NCBI GenBank assembly: GCA_947503245.1
Contig: CANNCV010000001.1
Coordinates: 805,501-869,500 of the forward strand
Reading direction: 5' to 3'
Length of the DNA stretch: 64,000 nucleotides
DNA from: an uncultured Sphingomonadaceae bacterium
GTDB taxonomy: Bacteria > Pseudomonadota > Alphaproteobacteria > Sphingomonadales > Sphingomonadaceae
The position numbers were made by a program, and so were the translations under genes. Shown piece by piece: positions 54,473 through 63,221 of the stretch. The notes under the pieces are model-generated. The model saw only the letters and a list, made by a program, of their open reading frames with translations, was not told where the DNA came from and searched no databases. Each line of letters begins with the position of its first letter. Position 1 is the stretch's first letter.

Positions 54473-55078
54473 CTAGCTTTTCAGGCCTTCGCCGCGCAGT
54501 CCGGTCATGCCTTCATAAAAGGCAAAGGCGGGCGCCATATCTTTTTCATAGTCGCCGGTCGGGTGGATGACAGGCCCTAAACCAGCGCGGCGGCTGCCAT
54601 AATCCATAAAACCGCAGACAATGGGGATATTGGCCGCCATGGCTATATGGTAAAAACCGGTGCGCCAACGCGTTGATGCGCTGCGTGTACCCTCTGGCGC
54701 TATGGTAAGGATGAACTCTTTGCTTTGGGCAATTTTGTCGGCCATTTGCTGCACCATATCGCGGGTGGAATCGCGTTCCACTGGTACGCCGCCAACTTGC
54801 GCCATGAAGCGAGTCATGGGCCATTTGAACAGGCTGGACTTTGCCATGAAGCGCGTGCGCAGGCCAAGCTCGCGGGTCAGGCCGACATAATTGGGGAAAT
54901 CCCAATTGCTGGTATGCGGCACCGCTATAATGATGAATTTGGGGAAGGCCGGTTTTTCACCAATGGCTGTAAATTTATGGCAGCGATAAATAAAGACCAA
55001 TAACCGGAAAACCATGCGGGCCAGAAACCCCATTGGCGGCTCTCCAGGGACGGTAAAATCTGATTTTTGACTGCTCAT
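54473..55078 (-). CDS. Lysophospholipid acyltransferase (PlsC-like)
   Basis: 201 residues of the PlsC family. The His/Asp catalytic motif is the variant HTSNWDFPN (H-x4-D), followed by VGGVPVERDSTRD and the phosphate-binding APEGTRS motif. A hydrophobic N-terminus (RMVFRLLVFIYRCHKF) anchors it to the inner membrane. It likely transfers an acyl chain to lyso-phosphatidate or a related lysolipid. It is followed closely by the DUF188 gene. Confidence 0.88.
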   Translation of the reverse strand: MSSQKSDFTVPGEPPMGFLARMVFRLLVFIYRCHKFTAIGEKPAFPKFIIIAVPHTSNWDFPNYVGLTRELGLRTRFMAKSSLFKWPMTRFMAQVGGVPVERDSTRDMVQQMADKIAQSKEFILTIAPEGTRSASTRWRTGFYHIAMAANIPIVCGFMDYGSRRAGLGPVIHPTGDYEKDMAPAFAFYEGMTGLRGEGLKS

Positions 55079-55169
55079 TATGCCTCATTTCGCAAATGGG
55101 GAGGTAAAGGCATAGGCAATGCCTTTGGGCGACGGATTATTATGTTTTGCTTATATTGTTGGGTACAGC

Positions 55170-55733
55170 CTAGTCATGTTTTGTTTGTCTGACCAGAGAC
55201 CAGTCATAGCCCATGTCGATAACACGCGCTTTTATGGCCGCACGTACATTGTCATCGGGGTTGGCTGTACGGGTCAACATCCACAGATAGCGGCCGCTGG
55301 GTTCACCCACTATCGACCAGTCATATTGGCCCATACTATTGGGCTCGGCGCGGTCGAGCACCCAATAATCACCGTAAAAAGGCCCGAAAAAAGACACTTT
55401 CAGCTTAGCATTTTGCGGCTGGCCATCCTCTGCATCAACAATTTTTGCCCGCCCCTTCGCGGTTGATATTTTGCCATCTTTTGTGCAGCTGTTGATGACG
55501 GCAATCTTGCCATCATCGCGCAGGCTATAATCTGCGGTCACGCCTTCACAGCCTTTTTGAAACGGCGCTTCGTAACGCGCCATTTCATACCACCGGCCCA
55601 GATAGCGGTTGATCTCTACCGATTTGACAGGCTGGGGCACGGCGCTGTTGCCCACTGGCCCTGCTTGGCCAACACAGCCGCCAAGCATGAATAAGGCGGC
55701 GAAGGTAAGTAGCATGGAGGCTCTTATGGTCAT
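55170..55733 (-). CDS. blc: Outer-membrane lipocalin (Blc-type) lipoprotein
   Basis: 187 residues. Lipobox FMLGGC near residue 20, then the lipocalin signature NRYLGRWYEMARYEAPFQKGC, the YWVLDRAE strand and GEPSGRYLWMLTRT. Bacterial lipocalins of this type bind lysophospholipids and help envelope repair. It overlaps the stop of the upstream GFA gene by 4 bp (translational coupling). The distance to the PlsC-like gene is 91 bp, all on the minus strand, so a lipid-related operon is plausible. Confidence 0.92.
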   Translation of the reverse strand: MTIRASMLLTFAALFMLGGCVGQAGPVGNSAVPQPVKSVEINRYLGRWYEMARYEAPFQKGCEGVTADYSLRDDGKIAVINSCTKDGKISTAKGRAKIVDAEDGQPQNAKLKVSFFGPFYGDYWVLDRAEPNSMGQYDWSIVGEPSGRYLWMLTRTANPDDNVRAAIKARVIDMGYDWSLVRQTKHD

Positions 55734-56215
55734 TGACCATCTTCCTGCGCAATACCCTCAATAGAAGCGGCAAACTTCACCATCACTTGTGCTTCGGTCA
55801 GGCGTTCGCGCTCTCCGCCAAAATCATAATAATCGGGCTTTGCATCGATGAAGATTTCTTCAGTCATGGTGAAACCTTCTAGACCATCGAACAGGCCAGC
55901 GGGGAAGGAATAAGCTTTTTGCGGTTTGAAATAGTAGAAGATGTGCGTGCCGCATGTTTTGCAGAAACCGCGTTCGGCAAAGTCTGATGAGGCGAAACGT
56001 TCAATATTGGTCTCACCCGTAAAATGCGCTTCTGTCACCATGGGCAGACCCATATGGGGGCCGCCAGCCCATTTGCGACACATAGAGCAATGGCATGCAT
56101 CAATATGTTTGCCGGGCGGGGTAAAGCGGACGCTCACCGCTTCGCACAGGCAATGACCATGCAACATATCAGGTTTATCTGTTGTCGGACCTTGTTCAGC
56201 CATAAACGCATCCAT
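55730..56215 (-). CDS. GFA-family (DUF636) zinc protein
   Basis: 161 residues with the glutathione-dependent formaldehyde-activating fold: zinc-binding GHCLCEAVSVRF, ACHCSMCRKWAGG and GFCKTCGTHIFYYF. The cysteines for two zinc sites are complete. True GFA activity has been questioned in the family, so a general role in thiol chemistry is all that can be said. It overlaps the lipocalin gene by 4 bp. Confidence 0.92.
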   Translation of the reverse strand: MDAFMAEQGPTTDKPDMLHGHCLCEAVSVRFTPPGKHIDACHCSMCRKWAGGPHMGLPMVTEAHFTGETNIERFASSDFAERGFCKTCGTHIFYYFKPQKAYSFPAGLFDGLEGFTMTEEIFIDAKPDYYDFGGERERLTEAQVMVKFAASIEGIAQEDGQ

Positions 56216-56567
56216 CCTATAATGTCCGATCTATTATGCCGGATTTCTAATACATAGGGTGCTATGGTGCATTACCAAAAGTCAGAGTGCAAATGCCAAA
56301 TCGAGGTTTTTGCAACTAACATTGGCCATTCTGCACTGGCTCTGCTAACAGGACAGCGTTGACGTCGAAAAATTGCGACGGACTTCGAGATTTGACGACT
56401 GCCGTTTGCTCAGGGCCAGACCCTTTATGAGCGGTAAATTGCAGATGGCGACTTCCTTTCAAAAGACGATTTAACGCCTCCCGCATGCAACGGTGTGCGG
56501 GTTGAAACATCAATGTCCCGTCATATTGTTTGGCGGGTTGCTAAAAGTTTCTTGAAAGGAAACCATT
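56216..56567. other. Intergenic region upstream of the cold-shock gene
   Basis: 352 bp without a credible gene; a 65-residue minus-strand frame at 56316-56513 lacks signs of coding. A stretch at about 56330-56510 looks compositionally unlike its surroundings and contains a CCCGCA/TGCGGG hairpin (about 56479-56500). The final about 60 bp are the cold-shock leader with AAAGGAAA before the start. Cold-shock mRNAs usually have long structured leaders, so part of this may be 5' UTR. Confidence 0.5.
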
Positions 56568-56780
56568 ATGAGCAAGACCGGAACAGTAAAATTCTTCAAT
56601 ACCGATAAAGGCTATGGCTTCATTCAGCCTGACGATGGTTCATCAGACAGCTTTGTGCATATTTCTGCTGTACAGGCTGCTGGTATGCAAACGCTCGATA
56701 AAGATCAGCGCGTTGCTTATGAAATCGAAACCGGCCAAAACGGTAAAGCATCAGCAGTGAACCTGTCACAAGCTGACTAA
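56568..56780 (+). CDS. Cold-shock protein CspA family
   Basis: 70 residues with the cold-shock domain: TGTVKFFNTDKGYGFIQPDDG (RNP1 KGYGFI) and SDSFVHISAV (RNP2 FVHI). Single-stranded RNA/DNA chaperone that melts mRNA structure, induced by cold or entry to stationary phase. AAGGAA precedes the ATG. The leader is about 300 bases and a strong terminator follows. Basic C-terminal extension is absent, normal for short CspA. Confidence 0.97.
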   Translation: MSKTGTVKFFNTDKGYGFIQPDDGSSDSFVHISAVQAAGMQTLDKDQRVAYEIETGQNGKASAVNLSQAD

Positions 56781-56835
56781 TCACCTGAATATAGATTGGC
56801 GCTGCTATAAAGCGGTGCCAGTTACATGATAGAAG

Positions 56836-56883
56836 TCCGCCACGCCCTGCGCCTTAACCGGCTATGCATGTGGCGGATTTTTT
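56836..56883 (+). terminator. Intrinsic terminator of the cold-shock gene
   Basis: TCCGCCAC (56836-56843) pairs with GTGGCGGA (56870-56877), an 8-bp perfect stem with a 26-base loop, followed by six T's. It lies about 55 bases after the csp stop codon. Confidence 0.85.
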
Positions 56884-56973
56884 CATGCTCTGCGTATAAA
56901 AGCGCAACAGGCGTTGAGCGAAAACCATCTATCTGGCGTTGCTGCGCTATGTGGCTGCTGCTAATCAGATGGC

Positions 56974-57465
56974 ATGACAGACCCCGCCGATAATCACCAG
57001 CCTACCGCTATGCCGAATATCGCCCGTTATCTGGGCCATGCCGGATTGCTGCCGCAAATTGCATGCCTTATTGCTATGCTGGTGGCGGATGAGACATGGC
57101 GGTTTAATGCCCTGATGCTGGCACACACCTATGCAGCCTTGATCTTCACCTTTTTGGGCGGCCTATGGTGGGGCATTGCGGCGGCAGGTTCGGCACAGGG
57201 CCGTAGCGTGCCAGATTGGCTATATTGGGCAGCTATAGCGCCCAGCCTTGTCGCACTGGCCAGTTTTATACCGCTATGGCTGATCGGACTGACATGGATT
57301 GGTCCGATGCTGCTGCTCTTGGGTCTGTGCCTCATGGCATCACCTCTGGTGGACAAAAGGCTGGCTGATTTTGCGCCGGAGTGGTGGTTGAAACTGCGCT
57401 GGCCCTTATCGGTCCGGCTTGGGGGTTTATCGGTAATTTTGGGGGTAATCGCATGGGGCATATGA
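56974..57465 (+). CDS. DUF3429 family membrane protein
   Basis: 163 residues with about five transmembrane helices, matching DUF3429 (YbaN-like): ARYLGHAGLLPQIACLIAML, AALIFTFLGGLWWGIAAAG, LYWAAIAPSLVALASFIPLW and WWLKLRWPLSVRLGGLSVI. Function unknown. Its last codons overlap the ATG of the next gene (ATGA), so the lipoprotein and DUF427 genes follow in a translationally coupled operon. Confidence 0.88.
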   Translation: MTDPADNHQPTAMPNIARYLGHAGLLPQIACLIAMLVADETWRFNALMLAHTYAALIFTFLGGLWWGIAAAGSAQGRSVPDWLYWAAIAPSLVALASFIPLWLIGLTWIGPMLLLLGLCLMASPLVDKRLADFAPEWWLKLRWPLSVRLGGLSVILGVIAWGI

Positions 57466-57920
57466 AACCTAGTTTGCTTATAGCAACATTCGGTGGACTG
57501 GCGCTGATGTCCGCATGCTCACCAAGTGGCGGTGCTGGCAATGGCAATGTTCCAGGTGATACTGGCGATAGCCAGCCCTTTGATGGAATTGCAGAAGATG
57601 AGAGCATTTCTCTAACTGGGAATGAACCTTTTTGGGGCGGACAGATAGATGGTGAGACATTGCTGTACACTACGCCCGAACAGCCAGATGGTGTGCGTAT
57701 AGATGTCACCAGATTTGCTGGTCGCGGTGGTTTGTCTTTTAGTGGACAATTATCTGGGCAAGATATGCTGCTGGCCATCACACCGGGTGAGTGCAGCGAT
57801 ACCATGTCAGATACGCGCTACCCCTATGTCGCAACATTGCGTATTGCTGATGACGTGCGTGCCGGCTGTGCCTGGACGGATGCGCAGCCACTAACGTCTA
57901 ATGATGGTGCCGCGCAATGA
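57462..57920 (+). CDS. Small lipoprotein, COG3650-like
   Basis: About 152 residues, starting at ATG 57462 overlapping the DUF3429 stop (an ATG at 57453 is also in frame). Lipobox LMSAC (about residue 20), Gly-rich linker, then a domain with ISLTGNEPFWGGQIDGETLLY, SFSGQLSGQDMLLAITPGECSD and CAWTDAQPL. This resembles the small envelope lipoproteins grouped as COG3650. Its last bases overlap the start of the DUF427 gene by 4 bp. Function unknown. Confidence 0.7.
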   Translation: MKPSLLIATFGGLALMSACSPSGGAGNGNVPGDTGDSQPFDGIAEDESISLTGNEPFWGGQIDGETLLYTTPEQPDGVRIDVTRFAGRGGLSFSGQLSGQDMLLAITPGECSDTMSDTRYPYVATLRIADDVRAGCAWTDAQPLTSNDGAAQ

Positions 57921-58504
57921 ACGACATTATACTGCCTGATAAGGCTGCCTTGCTAGCAAAGGTCAAAGCAGGACGTGATCATTGGGATCGTGACTTTAGA
58001 CCAGCGGGGCTTGAGCCGGTAAATACTGGTGAGGAATCTGTTTGGGACTATCCGCGCCCGCCTATTTTGGTGCCTGCACCTGCGACCATAATGGTCAAAT
58101 GTGATGGTCACATCATTGCGCAAAGCGATGCGGCATTGGACATGAAAGAGACAGCAGGCGCGCCCTGTCCCTATTTACCGCCTAAGCATGTGCGTACTGA
58201 TTGGCTATCACCCAATGGCGATATGTCCATATGCGAATGGAAAGGCGTTGGCGTCAGCTATGATCTGCATCTGCCAAATGGGCGCTCTATCAAAGGCGCA
58301 GCATGGGCCTATCCTGACCCCTTTGATGATCTGCCAGAAGGCTATGCAGAAATTGCTGGCTGGTTTTCATTTTACCCGAATAAGGTGGAATGTTTTGTCA
58401 GCGATGAACGCGTTCGGCCACAACCGGGAGGTTTTTACGGCGGCTGGGTTACCGACCGAATAAAAGGCCCGATCAAAGGATTGCCGGGTACTGGCCATTG
58501 GTAA
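57917..58504 (+). CDS. DUF427 family protein
   Basis: 195 residues with the DUF427 pattern: ATIMVKCDGHIIAQSDAALDMKETAGAPCPYLPPKHVRTDWL, CEWKGVGVSYDLHL, KGAAWAYPDPFDDL and IAGWFSFYPNKVECFVSDE. A small beta-barrel-like protein of unknown function, cytosolic. It overlaps the lipoprotein gene by 4 bp and is the last gene of the coupled trio; it converges on the DoxX gene. Confidence 0.9.
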   Translation: MNDIILPDKAALLAKVKAGRDHWDRDFRPAGLEPVNTGEESVWDYPRPPILVPAPATIMVKCDGHIIAQSDAALDMKETAGAPCPYLPPKHVRTDWLSPNGDMSICEWKGVGVSYDLHLPNGRSIKGAAWAYPDPFDDLPEGYAEIAGWFSFYPNKVECFVSDERVRPQPGGFYGGWVTDRIKGPIKGLPGTGHW

Positions 58505-58531
58505 GCACTGCGTTTTGCGCGCTGCGTCGAA

Positions 58532-58948
58532 CTATTTTTTGCGCCTAAACGGCCAATCTGTGACGCCGCCTGCCCATAAGGCCCACCATATGATGACAGG
58601 CTGTAACATCAATCGCGGGATATGATAACCAGGCCCTAATGTGTTGCCGCCCATTGCAATATTGTTGACGGCATGATTGATGTTGGCAGGCCAGACGCAG
58701 AGCGCATATAGCGCCAGTCCGATGGCGGCGGCATAACGAAATCGCTGTGTTACTATCCCGATAGCGCCTGCAATTTCTGCCACACCTGTCCACAACACCA
58801 CTTGTTCCGGAAAAGGGACCCAATTCGGTGTGATGGCTAAAAACCCTTCAGGTCGCAATATGTGCGCAACACCGGCAGCAAAGTATAATATAGCGATAAG
58901 CCAGCGGAATATTATCCTAATCACAGATTGGGGTTTGGGCTGGTTCAT
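58532..58948 (-). CDS. DoxX-family membrane protein
   Basis: 138 residues with four transmembrane helices, DoxX-like: FRWLIAILYFAAGVAHI, VVLWTGVAEIAGAIGIV, AAAIGLALYALCVWPANIN and LMLQPVIIWWALWAGG. DoxX proteins are small membrane subunits, in some cases linked to quinone or oxidative-stress complexes. Function here unknown. It starts next to and overlaps the frame of the YbjN-domain gene region on the plus strand, so the promoters are back to back. Confidence 0.85.
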   Translation of the reverse strand: MNQPKPQSVIRIIFRWLIAILYFAAGVAHILRPEGFLAITPNWVPFPEQVVLWTGVAEIAGAIGIVTQRFRYAAAIGLALYALCVWPANINHAVNNIAMGGNTLGPGYHIPRLMLQPVIIWWALWAGGVTDWPFRRKK

Positions 58949-59016
58949 TGGATGAAATCTTTTTATTGCGATATCGAACCGATTGTTTAATCTCGGTCTT
59001 GGGAGGATTGCATATC

Positions 59017-59535
59017 ATGTTTTCAAAAATTAAAATCACTTTTGTTGCTTTTATATCGACTATATTTTTATTGCCCAGCACCGCTTTTGCGCAGGAGCTT
59101 GATAAAGATAAGCCAATCGTCTTGGGTGCGGATACTGTTCGTGCAATTGCCGATTCCTATCAATTACAGACCAGCTTCTCAGAATATGGCAACTCCAAGG
59201 TGTTGGTCGTCAATAGGAACGGCTTGAAAATTATTTTCACCTTTATAGGCTGTAAAGATGAGACGGCTTTTACTGATTGTGATGGTGTAGAGATGCGGTC
59301 TTTATGGGCGTTCCCAAAAGATGCATCTCCGACTGACGTCTATAAGCGTTTGCTGGACTTTAATGCATCTTTCCGCGCTGGTAAGGCCGGGGTCGTTTCT
59401 GACAGTCAGGTTTTCATGAGCCGTTACATCATTGCCGATTATGGCACGACCCAAGGCAATCTCGATCTGGAGATGGCTGTATTCTCTCAGCTATCCGGTA
59501 AATTTATTGATCGTGTTCTCAAGAACGAGAAATAA
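59017..59535 (+). CDS. Exported YbjN-domain protein
   Basis: 172 residues. Signal peptide (TFVAFISTIFLLPSTAFA) and a YbjN domain, the fold of a type III secretion chaperone-like sensor, with KVLVVNRNGLKIIFTFIGCKDE and SLWAFPKDASPTDVYKRLLDFNASFRAGK. Usually cytosolic in E. coli, the exported version is common in alphaproteobacteria. GGGAGG precedes the ATG at 59017; the longer frame to 58948 is rejected. Regulator or chaperone role unknown. Confidence 0.85.
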   Translation: MFSKIKITFVAFISTIFLLPSTAFAQELDKDKPIVLGADTVRAIADSYQLQTSFSEYGNSKVLVVNRNGLKIIFTFIGCKDETAFTDCDGVEMRSLWAFPKDASPTDVYKRLLDFNASFRAGKAGVVSDSQVFMSRYIIADYGTTQGNLDLEMAVFSQLSGKFIDRVLKNEK

Positions 59536-59561
59536 TATAATGGCCGGGATTTTATTATAGT

Positions 59562-60758
59562 CTATTCTGCATAGACAAGCCGGTTCCGGCCATTTTCTTT
59601 TGCTTTATACATCGCTCGGTCCGCACGGGCGATAGCCTGTTCAATACATTCTCCAGATCGCCATGATGTGCTGCCAAATGATGCTGTCAAAGACATATTT
59701 GACGGCCATTTCTCGCATTTGTGGTCAATCAGTTTTGCGCGAATGCTATTGGCAAACTTTTCGGCCTGTTTGATAGTTGTGTCAGCCAGAAGAACCACAA
59801 ACTCCTCACCGCCCCAACGCGCAATTGCATGGCTATCTGAATAGGCCATGTTGTTTTCATCAGCACTAGACAGCAATATTTTTGCGGTTTTCTTGATGGC
59901 CAAATCGCCTGATGCATGGCCGAAGCGATCATTAATCGCTTTGAAATGGTCGAGATCGAGCAGGATGACCACCGCTTCGCGCTCAGGGTCGTTTTGCCGC
60001 AGATTATGTGCAGATTGGACCAGTTCACGGCGGTTTAACAGGCTAGTCAAACTGTCATGGCGGGAAATAAAGTCTGCGACCTGTAATGCTTCGGCCAAAT
60101 GACGCGCCAGCAGAACATTTTTAATCTCGGTCTTTACGCCCCTATGCGCCTGATCATGCACTTGCACGATGCAAATCCAAACACCAAAAGGCATGGCTAT
60201 CAATGCCAGAAGGACGGACCATCCTAAGATATCCTGATAATAAGCTGCAATGGGTATAGCCGTGAGGGAGAAGCCTATAATTTGCGCTTGAGATAAGCCG
60301 GGGGCTGTAGCTGCAATGATACAGCCTGCGATAACAGATGCGCATATTGTGAAGGAATATACCGACAAGCTATGCCCAATAATGGAGGGGTCGGTAATGG
60401 CCAGCAACATTGCCCCCCAAATTGCGCCTGCCAAACCTTCGGTAAACAGCCATAATGCATTTATGGTGCGGCTATCTTTGTCTTGCTCAAAAGCTTTTAG
60501 GAGCTTGGTAACAATCACTGCAGCCAAGATGAGAGTGGCGCTCTGGGCGACCACTAGCTGCCAGACAAAGGATTGGCTGGAGGTATTTGCTGCAGTATAG
60601 GCTATCATCAACAGCGGCAGAATATTGCTGAGCCGTTTTTTAAAAGGGTCACGCAAAGAGCGTTCAAGCATGGTTTGACGCACATCATCATCAGACACTT
60701 TTGCAAGTTCTGAATATTCTGGTGGTCTATCAACCTTGAACTGGCCAGACATGTCCAT
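59562..60758 (-). CDS. Membrane diguanylate cyclase (GGDEF)
   Basis: 398 residues. About five transmembrane helices (about 45-205) followed by a GGDEF domain with an intact active-site motif, RWGGEEFVVLLAD (about 325), LTSLLNRRELVQSA and LDLDHFKAINDRFGHASGDLAI. Synthesises cyclic di-GMP. No inhibitory-site RxxD is evident (the residue before GGEEF region reads SHAIARW). The gene stands alone. Together with the GGDEF-EAL gene at 43939-46290 this window has two c-di-GMP enzymes. Confidence 0.9.
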   Translation of the reverse strand: MDMSGQFKVDRPPEYSELAKVSDDDVRQTMLERSLRDPFKKRLSNILPLLMIAYTAANTSSQSFVWQLVVAQSATLILAAVIVTKLLKAFEQDKDSRTINALWLFTEGLAGAIWGAMLLAITDPSIIGHSLSVYSFTICASVIAGCIIAATAPGLSQAQIIGFSLTAIPIAAYYQDILGWSVLLALIAMPFGVWICIVQVHDQAHRGVKTEIKNVLLARHLAEALQVADFISRHDSLTSLLNRRELVQSAHNLRQNDPEREAVVILLDLDHFKAINDRFGHASGDLAIKKTAKILLSSADENNMAYSDSHAIARWGGEEFVVLLADTTIKQAEKFANSIRAKLIDHKCEKWPSNMSLTASFGSTSWRSGECIEQAIARADRAMYKAKENGRNRLVYAE

Positions 60759-60885
60759 AGCAAACCCTCATTCGCGCGATATTAACCATTTTATTCGGTA
60801 AAGGACGAGGGTTAATTATGTGTAAAGGGGCCGCAGGAAGCGCAATGTTTTGACGATTTTTGAATGCTATAGTCTATTTATCGAT

Positions 60886-62712
60886 CTATTCATCGTCGAA
60901 CAGTTCGGCCAGTTGCTCGACCATAGTTCCGCCCAGTTGTTCGGCATCCATGATGGTCACGGCCCTGCGATAATATCGGGTGACATCATGGCCGATGCCG
61001 ATTGCGATAAGCTGTACGGGAGACATTTTTTCAATCCAGTCGATAACCTGCCGCAAATGCTGCTCTAAATAGCCGCCATGGTTGACCGATAATGTGGAAT
61101 CATCAACTGGCGCGCCATCAGAAATGACCATCAATATGCGCCGTTCTTCGGGCCGCATGATCAGACGTTTATGCGCCCATAGCAATGCCTCGCCATCGAT
61201 ATTTTCTTTCAACAGCCCTTCGCGCATCATCAGGCCCAGATTTTTGCGTGCTCGGCGCCATGGTTCGTCTGCTTGTTTGTAGATTATATGGCGCAGGTCG
61301 TTTAACCGTCCGGGGTTGGTTGGTCTGCCATCTGCCATCCATTCCTCACGGCATTGGCCACCTTTCCATGCCTTGGTGGTAAAGCCCAATATCTCTGTCT
61401 TGACGCCGCAACGTTCCAATGTGCGAGCCATGATGTCGGCACTGATCGCGGCGATAGAGATAGGACGTCCACGCATCGAACCACTATTATCTATCAGCAT
61501 AGTAACGACTGTGTCGCGAAAATCGGTATCGCGCTCTATCTTGTAAGATAGTGATTGGCCGGGGTTAATGACAATCCGTGCTAGCCGCGCCGCATCCAAC
61601 AAGCCTTCTTCTTGGTCAAAGTCCCAGCTGCGGCTTTGTTGCGCCATAAGGCGGCGTTGCAAACGGTTCGCCAATTTGGTGACAGCGCCTTGCAAATGCG
61701 TCAATTGCTGGTCGAGATAATCGCGCAAACGGCCCAATTCTTCTTCGTCACACAGCTCGGTCGCAGCAATTTGCTCGTCATGCCGCTCAGTAAAGGCCTT
61801 ATAGTCAAAGTCACTGGGCAGATCAGTCCATGGCCGGTTTGGCCGCACTGGCATCATGCCATCGTCACCGGCATCGCCCGGGTCACCATCACCGTCTTCG
61901 TCAAACTCGCTTTCGGCTTGCTGGCTGTCATTCTCTTCGGCGCTATCGCCTTCTTGCTGTTCACCGCGCGCTTCGGTCTGGCCTTGGTCGCCGCTGGCTT
62001 CTTCTTCGCCGTCTTCGGGTTCTTCCTGCTCGTCTTCACCCTCGGCATCGCCGTCTTGATCGTCGCCCTCTTCTTCGTCAAACTGGCCTTCGCTCAGTTC
62101 AAGACTTGTCAGCAGGTTCTGCAATATATCGGCAAAACCGCGCTGATCGCCTAGTTGATCCAGCAATGAATCCATATCATCGCCAGCACGCTCTTCGACC
62201 CATTGGCGCACTAGCTCTACGCCATCTTGGCATCGTTCTGGTATTGGCCGACCAGTCAAACGTTCACGCGCGATCAGCGATACAGCTGTAGAGAGTGGTA
62301 CTTCGTCGCGCTGTGTTGCGCGTGAAATGGGGTCGCTGCGCATGCGCATCTCCAGCGCAGCATCCAGATTATCGCCCAGGCCCGGCATTGCCTGGCCACC
62401 CAGCACCTCATAACGCAGTTGTTCCATTGCGTCATAAACGGCGCGAGCAACGGCTTCATGCGGGGCCTTGGCATTGTGCAAAGAGGCATCATGGTGCCGC
62501 AATTTAAGCGCATAAAGATCAGAATATCCCCGCGCCTGCGCCACTTGATCGGCTGGCAGGTCGCGCTGCGGCATCGGCACTTTCATTTTGCTGCCCGAAT
62601 GGGATGGCGGGTCAGCCGTGAAGGCAAGCTCCACCTCATCCTCATGCGATATTGCCCGGGCAGTACCAGCCAACACAGTTTTAAAGTCATCAATGGGGGT
62701 GCGTTCAGTCAT
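60886..62712 (-). CDS. cobT: Cobaltochelatase subunit CobT
   Basis: 608 residues. Large subunit of the aerobic cobalt chelatase CobNST that inserts cobalt into hydrogenobyrinic acid a,c-diamide (with CobS as AAA+ and CobN). A hydrophilic, very acidic Glu/Asp-rich segment occupies about 205-300, a normal feature of CobT. The C-terminal part is a von Willebrand A-like domain with the MIDAS motif [11 protein letters not shown] (Asp-x-Ser-x-Ser) and FTTKAWKGG. CobS is usually adjacent upstream; here it is not in the window. It could serve other chelatase functions, but CobT is the best call. Confidence 0.9.
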   Translation of the reverse strand: MTERTPIDDFKTVLAGTARAISHEDEVELAFTADPPSHSGSKMKVPMPQRDLPADQVAQARGYSDLYALKLRHHDASLHNAKAPHEAVARAVYDAMEQLRYEVLGGQAMPGLGDNLDAALEMRMRSDPISRATQRDEVPLSTAVSLIARERLTGRPIPERCQDGVELVRQWVEERAGDDMDSLLDQLGDQRGFADILQNLLTSLELSEGQFDEEEGDDQDGDAEGEDEQEEPEDGEEEASGDQGQTEARGEQQEGDSAEENDSQQAESEFDEDGDGDPGDAGDDGMMPVRPNRPWTDLPSDFDYKAFTERHDEQIAATELCDEEELGRLRDYLDQQLTHLQGAVTKLANRLQRRLMAQQSRSWDFDQEEGLLDAARLARIVINPGQSLSYKIERDTDFRDTVVTMLIDNSGSMRGRPISIAAISADIMARTLERCGVKTEILGFTTKAWKGGQCREEWMADGRPTNPGRLNDLRHIIYKQADEPWRRARKNLGLMMREGLLKENIDGEALLWAHKRLIMRPEERRILMVISDGAPVDDSTLSVNHGGYLEQHLRQVIDWIEKMSPVQLIAIGIGHDVTRYYRRAVTIMDAEQLGGTMVEQLAELFDDE

Positions 62713-62778
62713 AGCTGTTTACATATGCATCGCCGCGCTATTAGCATAGCGCTAATTTTACTCTTGGAGAGCAAATTC

Positions 62779-63210
62779 ATGGTTGGTGCATTGGTCAAAA
62801 GGGTTGCCGAGCAAGTGCAACTGATAAAGGGCAATATTGGTGACCCCAATAAATTGACCCAGCGCGAATATGAAGCATCGCTTAATGCACTTAATATATT
62901 CTTTGGCGCGATTATCGGCGTTAGTTTGGGCAATATCGAAGCCATGTCTGTGGAAGACTATGTCGTGTTGTTGCTTGCGACGGCGACCATAGTTTCTACG
63001 ATATTGATCGTCAGCTATAGCCATAGGCGGATTTGGAACATGATGATGATGTTTAGTTTGCTGGGCCTTGCATGGTATGTTGATATTTATAAAGTTAAAG
63101 GAATCGATATTGATTTTCCGGAAAAATTGTTGCCGACATTGTCTGTATGGGCGGGGTTGGCAGTCTTGCTGGAGTTTACAGAAAAAACTCCTGAACCAGA
63201 TGCAGAATGA
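62779..63210 (+). CDS. Membrane protein of 143 residues, unknown
   Basis: 143 residues with three or four hydrophobic segments: LNIFFGAIIGVSLGNIEAM, YVVLLLATATIVSTILIVSYS, MMMMFSLLGLAWYVDIY and LLPTLSVWAGLAVLLEF. The N-terminus is charged (KRVAEQVQLIKGNIGDPNKLTQREYEAS). No named domain. The ATG at 62779 has GGAGAG in front, so most of the longer frame (from 62419, antisense to cobT) is not real. It is divergent from cobT and converges on the sulfotransferase-like gene, with 11 bp between stops. Confidence 0.65.
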   Translation: MVGALVKRVAEQVQLIKGNIGDPNKLTQREYEASLNALNIFFGAIIGVSLGNIEAMSVEDYVVLLLATATIVSTILIVSYSHRRIWNMMMMFSLLGLAWYVDIYKVKGIDIDFPEKLLPTLSVWAGLAVLLEFTEKTPEPDAE

Positions 63211-63221
63211 CGGATGTGATA

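Noticed and set aside
56316-56513. 65-residue minus-strand ORF
   Set aside because: No ribosome-binding site, odd composition and no domain; overlaps a possibly structured leader.
61856-62059. Plus-strand Ser/Pro-rich frame antisense to cobT
   Set aside because: It is the mirror of the acidic Glu/Asp codons of CobT, is of extreme composition and has no start signal.
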